In this document: piece after piece, positions 1-7,384 of the stretch | Layout of the letters: each line of letters starts with the position of its first letter | How positions within the stretch are numbered: the stretch's first letter is position 1 | NCBI RefSeq assembly: GCF_947169445.1 | Contig: NZ_CAMVPU010000076.1 | Location: forward strand, 1-13,322 | Length of the DNA: 13,322 bases | DNA from: an uncultured Butyrivibrio sp. | Lineage (GTDB): Bacteria > Bacillota > Clostridia > Lachnospirales > Lachnospiraceae | Reading direction: 5' to 3' | Notes under the pieces: generated by a model | Databases searched by the model: none | Seen by the model: only the letters and a program-made list of their open reading frames with translations | Told to the model about the DNA's origin: nothing | Program-made: the position numbers and the translations under genes

Positions 1-59
1 ATATCTATTATTGTTCCAGAGCCATATCCTGCTCTGATATTTCGTAGTTCCAGAGCCAT
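1..59 (-). CDS. FecE-type ABC transporter ATP-binding protein, N-terminal fragment (cut by window edge)
   Basis: Reading leftwards from an ATG at 59-57 gives MALELRNIRAGYGSGTIIDI, which runs off the window. This matches the usual first strand of an ABC ATPase (x-LE-hydrophobic-N-x-x-x-GYG-x-x-x-hydrophobic), just before the point where Walker A would come. The start lies 10 nt after the stop of the FecCD permease and is preceded by GGATAAAGGTAAGAAT, which supplies a Shine-Dalgarno sequence. As in other binding protein-permease-ATPase operons, this subunit should hydrolyse ATP in the cytoplasm to drive the importer encoded by the next two genes. Only about 20 residues are visible, so the call rests on this N-terminal motif and on gene order. 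Confidence 0.75.
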   Translation of the reverse strand, partial: MALELRNIRAGYGSGTIID

Positions 60-69
60 ATTCTTACCT

Positions 70-1059
70 TTATCCTCTATGTCTTTTCGCAAGAAGAATT
101 ATGAAAAATGGCGCTCCGATCAGAGAGATCAGCATACCCACAGGGAGTTCATAGGGATATGAAATATTTTTTGCAAAAAGATCCCCAAACAGAAGAAGAT
201 TACTCCCCCATATCATGGTTAGAATCATCCTGCTTTTGAAGGATGAAATATCTATTCTTTTGATTGCATTTGGTACTATCAGACCAACAAAACTGATGAG
301 CCCACATATACTTACAACAGTAGCGGCAAGAATCACCGCCGCCATGATGGTCATGAATCTATATGTCCTTACCGGAAGTCCCACCCCGAACGCCACTTCA
401 TCTCCCAGCGCAAACAGTTCAATCTTAGGTGAGATCATCAGCAAAAAAAACAGTGTTATCAGAACCACCACTATTGTTACAACAAGCGGACCTGCCTGTA
501 TTCCCTGCAGGGATCCAATCTGAAATGCAGTCTTGTCATAAACTGTATCAGGCCAGACTGTTATGCAGAAATTAATCCCGGCACTCATGAGAGCTGAAAC
601 CGCTACACCTGACAGAATCAATATATTCTTAGAGCTTCCTGCCAGTCTGGACATAACAAATACCAGTCCCGCCGATGCAATGGCACCTAAAAAGGCCATT
701 AGTGTTCTCGCAGGTAAAGAATGTCCAAATATTACTACCGATAAGAGCACAAAAAATCCGGCTCCGTTATTAACTCCCATAATGCTTGGAGAAGCCAATG
801 GATTTGACAATGCTTCCTGCATTAGTAGTCCGGATAGAGCAAGCGCAGCTCCGCAGATGATTGCTGCACAAATCCTTGGAATTCTTATATCAAACAGTAT
901 TATCGATGTAGCCGTATCACTTTGAGTACTTCCCAAAAGGACTGATAAAAGGTCTTTTGTTCCAACAGATGAATTCCCTGCAAGCACACCAAACAGGCTG
1001 CAGGCTATCAGCAGCAATAATCCTGTGATCATCCATATTTTTTCATTTGAGGATTTCAT
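70..1059 (-). CDS. FecCD/BtuC-family ABC transporter permease
   Basis: A membrane permease of about 329 residues, the normal length for the FecCD family (iron-siderophore, haem, cobalamin and, in MolBC systems, molybdate importers). The open frame extends back to 1170, but I choose the ATG at 1059. The protein then opens with MKSSNEK and runs directly into the first hydrophobic helix, whereas the longer reading adds 37 polar residues inside the upstream gene. Family hallmarks are visible: IRIPR followed by GAALALSG, then Q and NPLASPSIMGVNNGAG in the first third, and SFVGLIVPNAIKR near residue 280, the loop that contacts the ATPase. The more common PH of that loop is PN here. The start overlaps the end of the binding-protein gene by 17 bp, so translation is probably coupled. 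The substrate cannot be read from sequence. Its place at the end of a molybdo-/siroheme-enzyme operon makes molybdate or an iron chelate the best guesses. Confidence 0.9.
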   Translation of the reverse strand: MKSSNEKIWMITGLLLLIACSLFGVLAGNSSVGTKDLLSVLLGSTQSDTATSIILFDIRIPRICAAIICGAALALSGLLMQEALSNPLASPSIMGVNNGAGFFVLLSVVIFGHSLPARTLMAFLGAIASAGLVFVMSRLAGSSKNILILSGVAVSALMSAGINFCITVWPDTVYDKTAFQIGSLQGIQAGPLVVTIVVVLITLFFLLMISPKIELFALGDEVAFGVGLPVRTYRFMTIMAAVILAATVVSICGLISFVGLIVPNAIKRIDISSFKSRMILTMIWGSNLLLFGDLFAKNISYPYELPVGMLISLIGAPFFIILLAKRHRG

Positions 1060-1921
1060 ATATGTACCTGTATGCCTCATCCCATCTTGCATTCGGTTTA
1101 TATTGGAAAAGATCCTTTGGAAGCATGTGTACCTGATTCTTTGTAACAGCTGTAAGCTTTTTCCACACATCTTTAGAAGTAAATTCTTCCTCCAATACGC
1201 TCATAGCCTCCTTTTCTTTTCCCTGATAGATAATAAAAATATAGTCAGGATCAGATATCGTTATCGCCTCAAGACTCAGCTCATCAAGAGAACTGTTATC
1301 GTAAGCAATATTCTGAATACCAAAAGAATCAATTATTTCGCAGCCAAAATAGTCGTCTTTCATAGCTTTGTTCTTGGTGGCTGAAACTCTCAGGAAAAGA
1401 TATGTTTTGTCCGAGTTTTTACCTGCATCATACTCTTTAAGTATAGCATCAATCCGTTCTTTGACCTCTGTAACATTCTTTTTATAAAGATCATCCCGAC
1501 CGGTTATGGTTGTGAATTCCCTCATTGTTTCATCGTAGTCCTGAAAGGATTCTATATCCACAGTAACTACGTTGATCCCAAGGCTGTCCAGTTCTTCTTT
1601 GAACTTCTTATGTGATGGCAGGTCAAGAGTCATCATTACTGCGTCAGGCTTAAGAGATACAACCGTTTCAACGTTTGGCTTGGACACTGTACCTATGATT
1701 TGGGCACCGTCCGTCATTCCCTCCAGTTCCAGGGCATCTTCAGTTGCTCCCACAAGACTTCCTCCTGCCAGGAGCCACATCTCACTCACAGACTTCGACA
1801 GCGCAACAACCCTTTCATATGTAATTGTCTCTTTTTGACTTCCGTTAAAAGATGTGCAGCCACAAATAATTGTGGCTGCAACCATAATAGCAGATACTAC
1901 TACCAGTAACCTCTTTACCAT
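1043..1921 (-). CDS. ABC transporter substrate-binding lipoprotein (BtuF/FhuD-like fold)
   Basis: A 292-residue extracytoplasmic solute-binding protein. Residues 1-22 are a lipoprotein signal: KR, a hydrophobic run, then IICGC, with C22 as the probable lipidated cysteine (I19-C20-G21-C22 fits the lipobox; C20 is an extra cysteine). The mature part has the two-lobe class III pattern: a strand ending in ALSKSVSEMWLLAG, then GTVSKPNVETVVSLKPDAVM, the typical 'line up with the locus where the substrate is denied' region, a long linking helix around residues 120-170, and a C-terminal lobe with DPDYIFIIYQG. It begins 6 nt after the asrC stop with only a weak ribosome binding site, so expression probably depends on readthrough from asrC. 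It should capture a metal chelate or oxyanion and deliver it to the FecCD permease. It is shorter than the 351-residue molybdate binder MolA as I remember it, so specificity is open. Confidence 0.87.
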   Translation of the reverse strand: MVKRLLVVVSAIMVAATIICGCTSFNGSQKETITYERVVALSKSVSEMWLLAGGSLVGATEDALELEGMTDGAQIIGTVSKPNVETVVSLKPDAVMMTLDLPSHKKFKEELDSLGINVVTVDIESFQDYDETMREFTTITGRDDLYKKNVTEVKERIDAILKEYDAGKNSDKTYLFLRVSATKNKAMKDDYFGCEIIDSFGIQNIAYDNSSLDELSLEAITISDPDYIFIIYQGKEKEAMSVLEEEFTSKDVWKKLTAVTKNQVHMLPKDLFQYKPNARWDEAYRYIYEILK

Positions 1922-1927
1922 AATATC

Positions 1928-2914
1928 TTAACCGCCATACTTGTCGTAATGTTTTCCGCCCCAGTAAATCCTCTGATTTACTTCAGCTTTAGGGCCAAGT
2001 TCCACTCCTTCAAAAAGCCATTTCTTAAACTCCTCAAAACCTGTTCTATCCACAATGTAGCCGATATGCTCCTTGTGCTCAACAGCATCGGGATCTATGT
2101 ATTCTTCAATGTAGGCATAAGTATTCTTTACCATCTTTAGTATACTTTCTTCGTCTGCCCACTTGATGAAATCCTCGGCAAGTCTGGGGTTCTTTTTTCC
2201 GGTACGCCCCAAAAGCACGAGTCTGAAATAATGCTCCCTGCTTCTGGTCCAGGCTCTGGTAGGGCAGTATGCCACGCAGACACCGCATCCGATGCACTTA
2301 GCTGTATCTCTTACAACCTTGCCGTTTACAAGCTCAAGAGCTCCGACAGAACGTCTCTTGCAGTAATTGACACAGGCTCCACAGGCTACGCATCTGTCTT
2401 TGTCATACTGAGGTTCTGTCATTCCGATGATACCAAAATCCGCCATCCGTACTTTGGCGCAGTCATTGGAACATCCTGTAAAAGCTATCTTAACGTGCCT
2501 GTCATTGGGATAGATATTGTTCTCCATCTTCTGGGCAAATGCAGTGGTGTCATAACAGCCAAAGGGACATAGTCTTGCTCCCGGGCACGCGATAACGTTT
2601 CTTGTTCCGGATGAAGGATATCCCTTTCCTTTTTCAGGCTGGTTAATTCTCAGAGAATCAATTATTTCCTGAACTTCAGCATTTACCTTATCGACATCTG
2701 TCAGCTTGATGCCGGGAATTTCTATTCCCTGTCTGTTTGTTATGTTGATAACACCAGTGCCGTATTTTTCCGCAATCTCAACAACTTTGCCCATTGATTT
2801 TGCATCAATGACACCTCCGGGAATTCTTATTCTGGATGCAGTCTCTCCGCGGACTTTGGAGTAGCGGAAAGCATTTTTCTTAAGTTTACCTACATTTATA
2901 TCAAGATTAGCCAT
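1928..2914 (-). CDS. asrC: Anaerobic sulfite reductase subunit C (siroheme sulfite/nitrite reductase)
   Basis: The catalytic subunit of the Asr complex, 328 residues and close to the length of characterised AsrC. The N-terminal half carries the nitrite/sulfite reductase half-domain (RIPGG near residue 31, ITNRQGIEIPGI at 58-69). The siroheme-[4Fe-4S] ligands are C110-x5-C116 and C148-x3-C152 (ACPGARLC and GCSNDC). A two-cluster ferredoxin insert follows with C175, C178, C181, C185 and C207, C210, C213, C217. All ligands are intact. Siroheme enzymes of this fold reduce sulfite to sulfide or nitrite to ammonium by six electrons; sequence alone does not separate the two. The gene starts 15 nt after asrB with the strong site AAGGAGGTAGTAG before its ATG. 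Electrons should arrive from AsrB (flavin) through the AsrA clusters. Because the operon begins with a nitrate reductase, I infer that nitrite is at least one physiological substrate. Confidence 0.95.
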   Translation of the reverse strand: MANLDINVGKLKKNAFRYSKVRGETASRIRIPGGVIDAKSMGKVVEIAEKYGTGVINITNRQGIEIPGIKLTDVDKVNAEVQEIIDSLRINQPEKGKGYPSSGTRNVIACPGARLCPFGCYDTTAFAQKMENNIYPNDRHVKIAFTGCSNDCAKVRMADFGIIGMTEPQYDKDRCVACGACVNYCKRRSVGALELVNGKVVRDTAKCIGCGVCVAYCPTRAWTRSREHYFRLVLLGRTGKKNPRLAEDFIKWADEESILKMVKNTYAYIEEYIDPDAVEHKEHIGYIVDRTGFEEFKKWLFEGVELGPKAEVNQRIYWGGKHYDKYGG

Positions 2915-2929
2915 CTACTACCTCCTTCT

Positions 2930-3724
2930 TCAGTCCACAAAGTTCTTGGCAAACTCGTAGTTGAACACCGGTCCGTCAAGACAGATATAGGTGTCATTAA
3001 CCCTGCAGTGCCCGCATTTTCCAAGGCCGCAACACATCTTGCGCTCATGGGACACTGTAATATTGGAATCTTTAAAACCCTTTTTCTGAAGCTCGATTAT
3101 AGTAAACTTCATCATAGGAGGTGGTCCAACCACTACAGCTTTGGCATTTGCAGGATCCTTAAGAGGCAGTCCCTCGATATATTTTGTTACAAGTCCTATG
3201 TTTCCCGTATACCCTTCTGGTGCTCCGTCAACGGTAAGTGTGAGTTTTAACTTCTCATCCCAAGCCTTCAGGTCATCCCTAAAGAGCATATCATCAGGGG
3301 ATCTGAATCCTGCAATAACATATTTATCCTGAGCATCAGGCATCTCGCTAAGTGCCTGAATAACACCCCTTACAGGAGATACTCCGGTTCCTCCCGCAAC
3401 AACCACAACTTCTCCGTCTTTATACAGATCAACGTCAAATCCATTGCCATAAGGTCCACGTAGCAGAAGATTCTGACCCTTATATCTCTCAAATACTTCG
3501 TTTGTGACCCTTCCGACTTTTCTGATAGTCAGATCCACAAAGCCATCGCCAATGCCGCTTACAGAGATAGGTGCTTCGCCATATTTGGGAATCGAAACCT
3601 CAAAGAACTGTCCGGGTTTAACCTCACCTTTAAAAGCCATTCTAAAGGTGTATTCCTTTCCGGTATGCTTTATAACATCAAGTATTTCAGAGGCAAAAGG
3701 AAGATATGGATTCATAGTATTCAT
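2930..3724 (-). CDS. asrB: Anaerobic sulfite reductase subunit B (FAD/NAD-binding, 2Fe-2S)
   Basis: A 264-residue flavoprotein of the ferredoxin-NADP reductase/dihydroorotate-dehydrogenase electron-transfer type. The FAD-binding barrel occupies roughly residues 8-98 (GQFFEVSIP, then API). The NAD-binding half contains VVVVAGGTGVSPVRG at 106-120 and VVVGPPPMM near 197-205. A C-terminal [2Fe-2S] site is formed by C232 (or C231), C237, C240 and C248. It takes hydride from NAD(P)H and feeds electrons into AsrA and AsrC in the cytoplasm. The ATG shares an ATGA overlap with the asrA stop and follows AAGGAGGTGAACTC, which supports this start over the next ATG three codons later. Length and motifs match the family, and nothing looks damaged. 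Confidence 0.95.
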   Translation of the reverse strand: MNTMNPYLPFASEILDVIKHTGKEYTFRMAFKGEVKPGQFFEVSIPKYGEAPISVSGIGDGFVDLTIRKVGRVTNEVFERYKGQNLLLRGPYGNGFDVDLYKDGEVVVVAGGTGVSPVRGVIQALSEMPDAQDKYVIAGFRSPDDMLFRDDLKAWDEKLKLTLTVDGAPEGYTGNIGLVTKYIEGLPLKDPANAKAVVVGPPPMMKFTIIELQKKGFKDSNITVSHERKMCCGLGKCGHCRVNDTYICLDGPVFNYEFAKNFVD

Positions 3725-4743
3725 GAGTTCACCTCCTTTTTAACCGCGTCGTTTACCTTGTTTATGATATTGGAAAAAGATATGTACTCAGGGCAGATAT
3801 CATCGCACCTTCCGCAGCCCACGCACATCTGATAACCGAACCTCTTCTTGAAATCCGAAATCTTGTGCAGGACTTTAAATCTCATCCTCTCTCCGTTCTT
3901 TCTTCTGTACTGTCCGCCACCTGCAACATCCGTGTATCCGTCCACCATACAGGAGGCAGCTACTCTTCTTCTCTCACCAACTCTTCCATTGTCTGAATAA
4001 AAGACATCCTGCATCGTGTAACATGTGCAGGTAGGGCAGACGAAGTTACATCTTCCGCAGTTGATACACCTTGTAGTATACTCATCCCACAGTTCGTCGG
4101 TTATAATCCTGCCCGGTATCTCATCCGGGATTTCAACCTTGACGTCGTTTTCGGTTACAAACCTCGGTGTTACATCTGATTCCGTTATACCTGAGGCAGC
4201 CTTGAAGAATCCTTCAAAATTCTTATCAAGCACATTTGAATGAATCTCACCATCAATGAGGTCAACAGAAAAAGCGTAACCCTCTTCATACTTATTGGAA
4301 TCCATGGAAACGCAGAAGCAGTTATCGAAGGACTTGCCGCAGCCAATGAGCACTGTCTTAATGAGATCCCGGCGTCTTTTATAGAACGGGTCTTTTGCCA
4401 GACCGTTTTCAAGATATATCTGGTCAAGACGCTTAAGGCCGTTGAGATCACAGCTCCTTCCAAAAATCAACACCGGCTTATCACAAAGATCCGCCTCCTT
4501 TACTTCTTCTTCAGTGAAGTACAAAAGAGTCTCTGAAAGAGGTAAAAGAAACTCCTTTGATGCATAGTCTGATTTTTTCTCCAGCTCAATCTCTGATGCA
4601 TCGCTGATCTCGTCATAGATAACACAGTCAACATCAGTAAATCTCCCTGCACCTTTTTTGAGGACCGGAGCAAAGATCCGGTAGTCCTTAAGAAGGGCAC
4701 TGACAAGATCAGAAAAGCCCTCCTTTCCAAGTACATAGCCCAT
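3721..4743 (-). CDS. asrA: Anaerobic sulfite reductase subunit A (two 4Fe-4S clusters)
   Basis: A 340-residue iron-sulfur subunit. The N-terminal part is the AsrA/hydrogenase-beta-like domain with a VLIFGRSCDL motif (residues 91-100) and IGCGKSFDNCFC (133-144). Two ferredoxin-type clusters lie near the C-terminus: C226-x2-C229-x2-C232-x3-C236 and C307-x2-C310-x2-C313-x3-C317. It is expected to relay electrons between the flavoprotein AsrB and the siroheme subunit AsrC. The gene begins 33 nt after the transporter gene; that gap holds a good Shine-Dalgarno (TTTTAGGAGGGTTTCTT before ATG) and a short GCCTTAAGGC palindrome without a T-run. The asrA stop overlaps the asrB start. All cluster ligands are present. 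Confidence 0.95.
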   Translation of the reverse strand: MGYVLGKEGFSDLVSALLKDYRIFAPVLKKGAGRFTDVDCVIYDEISDASEIELEKKSDYASKEFLLPLSETLLYFTEEEVKEADLCDKPVLIFGRSCDLNGLKRLDQIYLENGLAKDPFYKRRRDLIKTVLIGCGKSFDNCFCVSMDSNKYEEGYAFSVDLIDGEIHSNVLDKNFEGFFKAASGITESDVTPRFVTENDVKVEIPDEIPGRIITDELWDEYTTRCINCGRCNFVCPTCTCYTMQDVFYSDNGRVGERRRVAASCMVDGYTDVAGGGQYRRKNGERMRFKVLHKISDFKKRFGYQMCVGCGRCDDICPEYISFSNIINKVNDAVKKEVNS

Positions 4744-4776
4744 AAGAAACCCTCCTAAAAGTTTTTATGTATAGCC

Positions 4777-5712
4777 TTAAGGCCTTTTACCTTTCCCAAG
4801 GAGCATCCTTGAGAAATTCAGAAGTACATAACCAACCAGCATAGATGTCAGGAATATCTGCAGTCCCGACAACTGAGTAAGTGCAAAGCCTGCGCTTTCA
4901 TTTCCATGTCCGTTTAAGTACGCTGCCATCTTATTTGTTGCCACTGTACCTATTGCCATCGGGAAAGTAAGCCCCGCAAATCCCGGAGTAAAATCAAACG
5001 AAAAGAAATCCGGAAGCTTGATGATGATGAATAACAGTGATGCCAAAACGCAGAAATACAAGAAATACAAAAGTGGCTTATTAAGTGATTCATATACATT
5101 TAAAAGGCTCACAACGCAGAGACTGCATGGCGCCAGCACAACCGGCATGGTGTGATAAACCTGTGGTTTAACAGGGACCTTGATAAGCCTTACTATCATG
5201 ACAGGGATAAGGACAAGGTAAATGATAATACCGTAAACCGTGATAACCTTTAAGAGCCCTGTCATGTTCATGGCAGCACCTGTAACACAGGCAACCATGA
5301 TACCGTTATATGTCACAAACCAGCTGGGCACTGTGGTATTCACATCTCTTTTGAGTATCACGTTCCTTGCGGTGAAAATACAGATGTGAGCTGCATGGAT
5401 AATAATGGCAATGAGCCAGATCCACTTTCCGAATGCCATTCCCTTTTCGAAATAGAAACTGCCAAGGATCATCAGGCACATGGTAAAACCAGCATAAAGA
5501 CTTGACGGAACCGTCTGCTTGTACTCCTCCATGCATGTTGATGAACATAGTATTATCTTAAAGATATAGGCAAGGACAATGACTGTAGCGCAGATCATGA
5601 TCAGCACCCGAAACCAGGTATAGCCCATACCTCCATACACATTCCCAAGGGTCAGTGTTCCCACAAAGGTCGGAAGAACAGGTACCGGAAACTTCTTTAA
5701 TCTCTCCTTCAT
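4777..5712 (-). CDS. TDT-family (TehA/SLAC1/SSU1-like) anion channel or exporter
   Basis: An integral membrane protein of 311 residues with about ten hydrophobic segments, the topology and length of the tellurite-resistance/dicarboxylate transporter family. Recognisable pieces are FPVPVLPTFVGTLTLGN at the N-terminus, VPSWFVTYNGI around residue 130, and PGFAGLTFPMAIGT around residue 250, the conserved pore-lining ninth helix with phenylalanines. The frame stays open to 5730, but the ATG at 5712 is preceded by AAAGGAGGTGCTG and is the better start. It lies 14 nt after the oxidoreductase gene and before asrA. Relatives include bacterial TehA, the fungal sulfite exporter SSU1 and the plant channel SLAC1, which conducts nitrate and chloride. 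Here the natural inference is passage of nitrate, nitrite or sulfite for the enzymes on both sides. No other nitrate transporter is in view. Confidence 0.85.
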   Translation of the reverse strand: MKERLKKFPVPVLPTFVGTLTLGNVYGGMGYTWFRVLIMICATVIVLAYIFKIILCSSTCMEEYKQTVPSSLYAGFTMCLMILGSFYFEKGMAFGKWIWLIAIIIHAAHICIFTARNVILKRDVNTTVPSWFVTYNGIMVACVTGAAMNMTGLLKVITVYGIIIYLVLIPVMIVRLIKVPVKPQVYHTMPVVLAPCSLCVVSLLNVYESLNKPLLYFLYFCVLASLLFIIIKLPDFFSFDFTPGFAGLTFPMAIGTVATNKMAAYLNGHGNESAGFALTQLSGLQIFLTSMLVGYVLLNFSRMLLGKGKRP

Positions 5713-5726
5713 CAGCACCTCCTTTA

Positions 5727-6953
5727 TCAAAGGTCATATGCAAATTCAAGATTTGTTCTCTCATGGAAAAAGTCTGAATAGTCAATTTCAAACAGTGGCT
5801 TTTTGACCTTCCTTACGTCTATCTTTCTGGCGATCATCTGCTGAAGCACGCCGCCGTATGCAAGATCTCCCTGCAAAAGAGCTCCCACAATTATTCCATC
5901 CTTCGAAACAACCTTCTTGTAAACCCCGTCCTTGTCGTAGACGTCTACCCTGTAGGTGTCGTCAGGCGGTGTTACAGTTCCAAGGGACATTGTATGTATA
6001 CCCAAAAAACTCATGGTTGATTTGCTTGCAAAAAAGTCAGCCATCTTCTCTTTCTTTCCTGCCATATTTGCAGCTGCCACCATTCCTTCTTTTACTGCAA
6101 CGGGCCAGATTGGGCTTGTACCTGAAACATCTCCCGCGCCGTATACATCAGGATCGGATGTCCTTCCTGTCTCATCGTAGACAAGGCCGAACTTTGAGAG
6201 TTCCAGTCCCGAATCCTGCAGGAATTCTACATTTGAGCGCACACCTGCCGTTACAATGAAATAGTCACACGGAAGAACAGTTCCATCACTGAGTTCTATC
6301 TCGTAGATCTTGCCGTCTTTGACATGGACTTCATTAACTCCTACGCCATAGTACTGGTCAACTCCATTTTCCTTAAAGGCATCAATATATGTCTTTGCAG
6401 CTCTCTCATCCAGCTGTCTGTTAAGAAGCCACCCGGCAAAATCAACCAGCGTAACCTTCACGCCCATATGAAGATAGCCAGTAGCACAGTCTATGCCTAT
6501 GAGTCCTGAACCAAGAACAACGATATTCTTTGCGGTCTTTGGTACCTCTTTTAACACCTCTATATCATCTATGTTCCTGAAACCAATATAATTGTCCGCT
6601 TCGGAAAGACCTTTGATGGGCGGTATGAAGGTGTGGGATCCTGTGGCGATAAGGAGCTTGTCGTACTGAATTTCTTCATTTCCATCAAGAACTAAAGTAT
6701 GCTCCTTGGGGCGCAGCGAAACAGCTTCTCTTCCCTTCATCCAGTTAACATTGTAGACTTTGTCAAAATCTTTCTCTGCAAAGTTGAGCCTTTCAAGAGT
6801 TCTTTCCCCGCATAGATACTGGTGGAGGATGCATCTTGAATAAATGTGCTCATCTTTGGATACCAGGGTTACTTCACCCTTTTCGTCTATCTTTCGCAAC
6901 TCTCTTATTGCATTAATTCCTGCGGCAGATGATCCAATAATTACGTATCTCAT
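5727..6953 (-). CDS. NAD(P)H-dependent FAD oxidoreductase (nitrate reductase electron-input subunit)
   Basis: A 408-residue pyridine nucleotide-disulfide oxidoreductase-fold protein, similar to the N-terminal part of NirB and to rubredoxin/ferredoxin reductases. The FAD Rossmann motif is IIGSSAAG at residues 5-12, with LLIATGS at 100-106. The NAD(P) motif is VVLGSGLIG at 145-153, and the second FAD contact is YGAGD at 271-275. There is no CxxxxC redox-active disulfide, so it belongs to the non-disulfide branch. The ATG overlaps the ferredoxin stop by 4 bp and follows GAGGTGAAGGA. Its position directly after the molybdoenzyme and ferredoxin genes suggests that it draws electrons from NAD(P)H and passes them through the four-cluster ferredoxin to the nitrate reductase. 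A comparable gene trio occurs in clostridial nar loci (recalled). A role in feeding AsrABC is less likely, since AsrB already does this. Confidence 0.87.
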   Translation of the reverse strand: MRYVIIGSSAAGINAIRELRKIDEKGEVTLVSKDEHIYSRCILHQYLCGERTLERLNFAEKDFDKVYNVNWMKGREAVSLRPKEHTLVLDGNEEIQYDKLLIATGSHTFIPPIKGLSEADNYIGFRNIDDIEVLKEVPKTAKNIVVLGSGLIGIDCATGYLHMGVKVTLVDFAGWLLNRQLDERAAKTYIDAFKENGVDQYYGVGVNEVHVKDGKIYEIELSDGTVLPCDYFIVTAGVRSNVEFLQDSGLELSKFGLVYDETGRTSDPDVYGAGDVSGTSPIWPVAVKEGMVAAANMAGKKEKMADFFASKSTMSFLGIHTMSLGTVTPPDDTYRVDVYDKDGVYKKVVSKDGIIVGALLQGDLAYGGVLQQMIARKIDVRKVKKPLFEIDYSDFFHERTNLEFAYDL

Positions 6954-7381
6954 TCCTTCACCTCCTCAAGAGTTATTGCGTGCATAGGACACTTCTCAAC
7001 ACACATAGGCATCGGAGTTTTGCCGTCCTCGCTTCTGTGAACGCACATGTTGCACTTCATGATTTCCTTCTGGTAAATACTGTCATACTTAAGGATTCCA
7101 TAAGGACAGGACATGATGCACATGTAACAGCTTGCACACTGGTTCTTGTCATACTCAACGAACCCCGTCTCAGGGTTTTTGTGCATAGCTCCTGTCATGC
7201 AGGTGTAGGTGCATTCAGGCTTGTTGCAGTGCCTGCAGAAAATAGGCGCAGGCGTGGTCTCGGAATCGATCACCACTCTGTTTCTGGCATCGCCGCTCTC
7301 TGTCTCATGGCTTACCACGCAGGCAGTAACGCAGGTAAGGCATCCAATGCATTTATCACGATCGATCTTTATTCTATACAT
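6950..7381 (-). CDS. Four-cluster 4Fe-4S ferredoxin subunit (DmsB/HycB-like)
   Basis: A 143-residue electron-transfer subunit with sixteen cysteines in four cluster motifs: 11/14/17/21, 49/52/57/61, 82/85/88/92 and 110/113/127/131. This is the arrangement of the small iron-sulfur subunits that accompany molybdopterin enzymes (DmsB, HycB, HydN). There is no signal peptide and no membrane helix, so it should work in the cytoplasm. It begins 3 nt after the nitrate reductase stop, with the site AAAGGAGG inside the end of that gene, and its own stop overlaps the oxidoreductase start. It most likely forms the wire between the NAD(P)H oxidoreductase and the first cluster of the molybdoenzyme. Confidence 0.92.
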   Translation of the reverse strand: MYRIKIDRDKCIGCLTCVTACVVSHETESGDARNRVVIDSETTPAPIFCRHCNKPECTYTCMTGAMHKNPETGFVEYDKNQCASCYMCIMSCPYGILKYDSIYQKEIMKCNMCVHRSEDGKTPMPMCVEKCPMHAITLEEVKE

Positions 7382-7384
7382 TCA

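Noticed and set aside
13..61. 15-bp direct repeat GTTCCAGAGCCATAT at 13-27 and 47-61
   Set aside because: The two copies lie 34 bp apart in different reading phases inside the start of the ABC ATPase gene; they look like chance similarity between the start region and the GYGSG codons, with no further copies.
1060..1170. Longer permease start at 1170
   Set aside because: It would add 37 polar, non-membrane residues entirely inside the binding-protein gene; the start at 1059 gives the normal family length.
4765..4785. GCCTTAAGGC palindrome between the TDT and asrA genes as a terminator
   Set aside because: The stem is only 3-5 bp with no T-run directly after it, so it is unlikely to stop transcription within the operon.
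5858..6259. 133-codon plus-strand open frame opposite the oxidoreductase gene
   Set aside because: Low-complexity, Pro/Leu/Arg-rich antisense translation of a well-supported gene, with no ribosome site or recognisable domain; other plus-strand frames between 215 and 8600 were rejected for the same reason.
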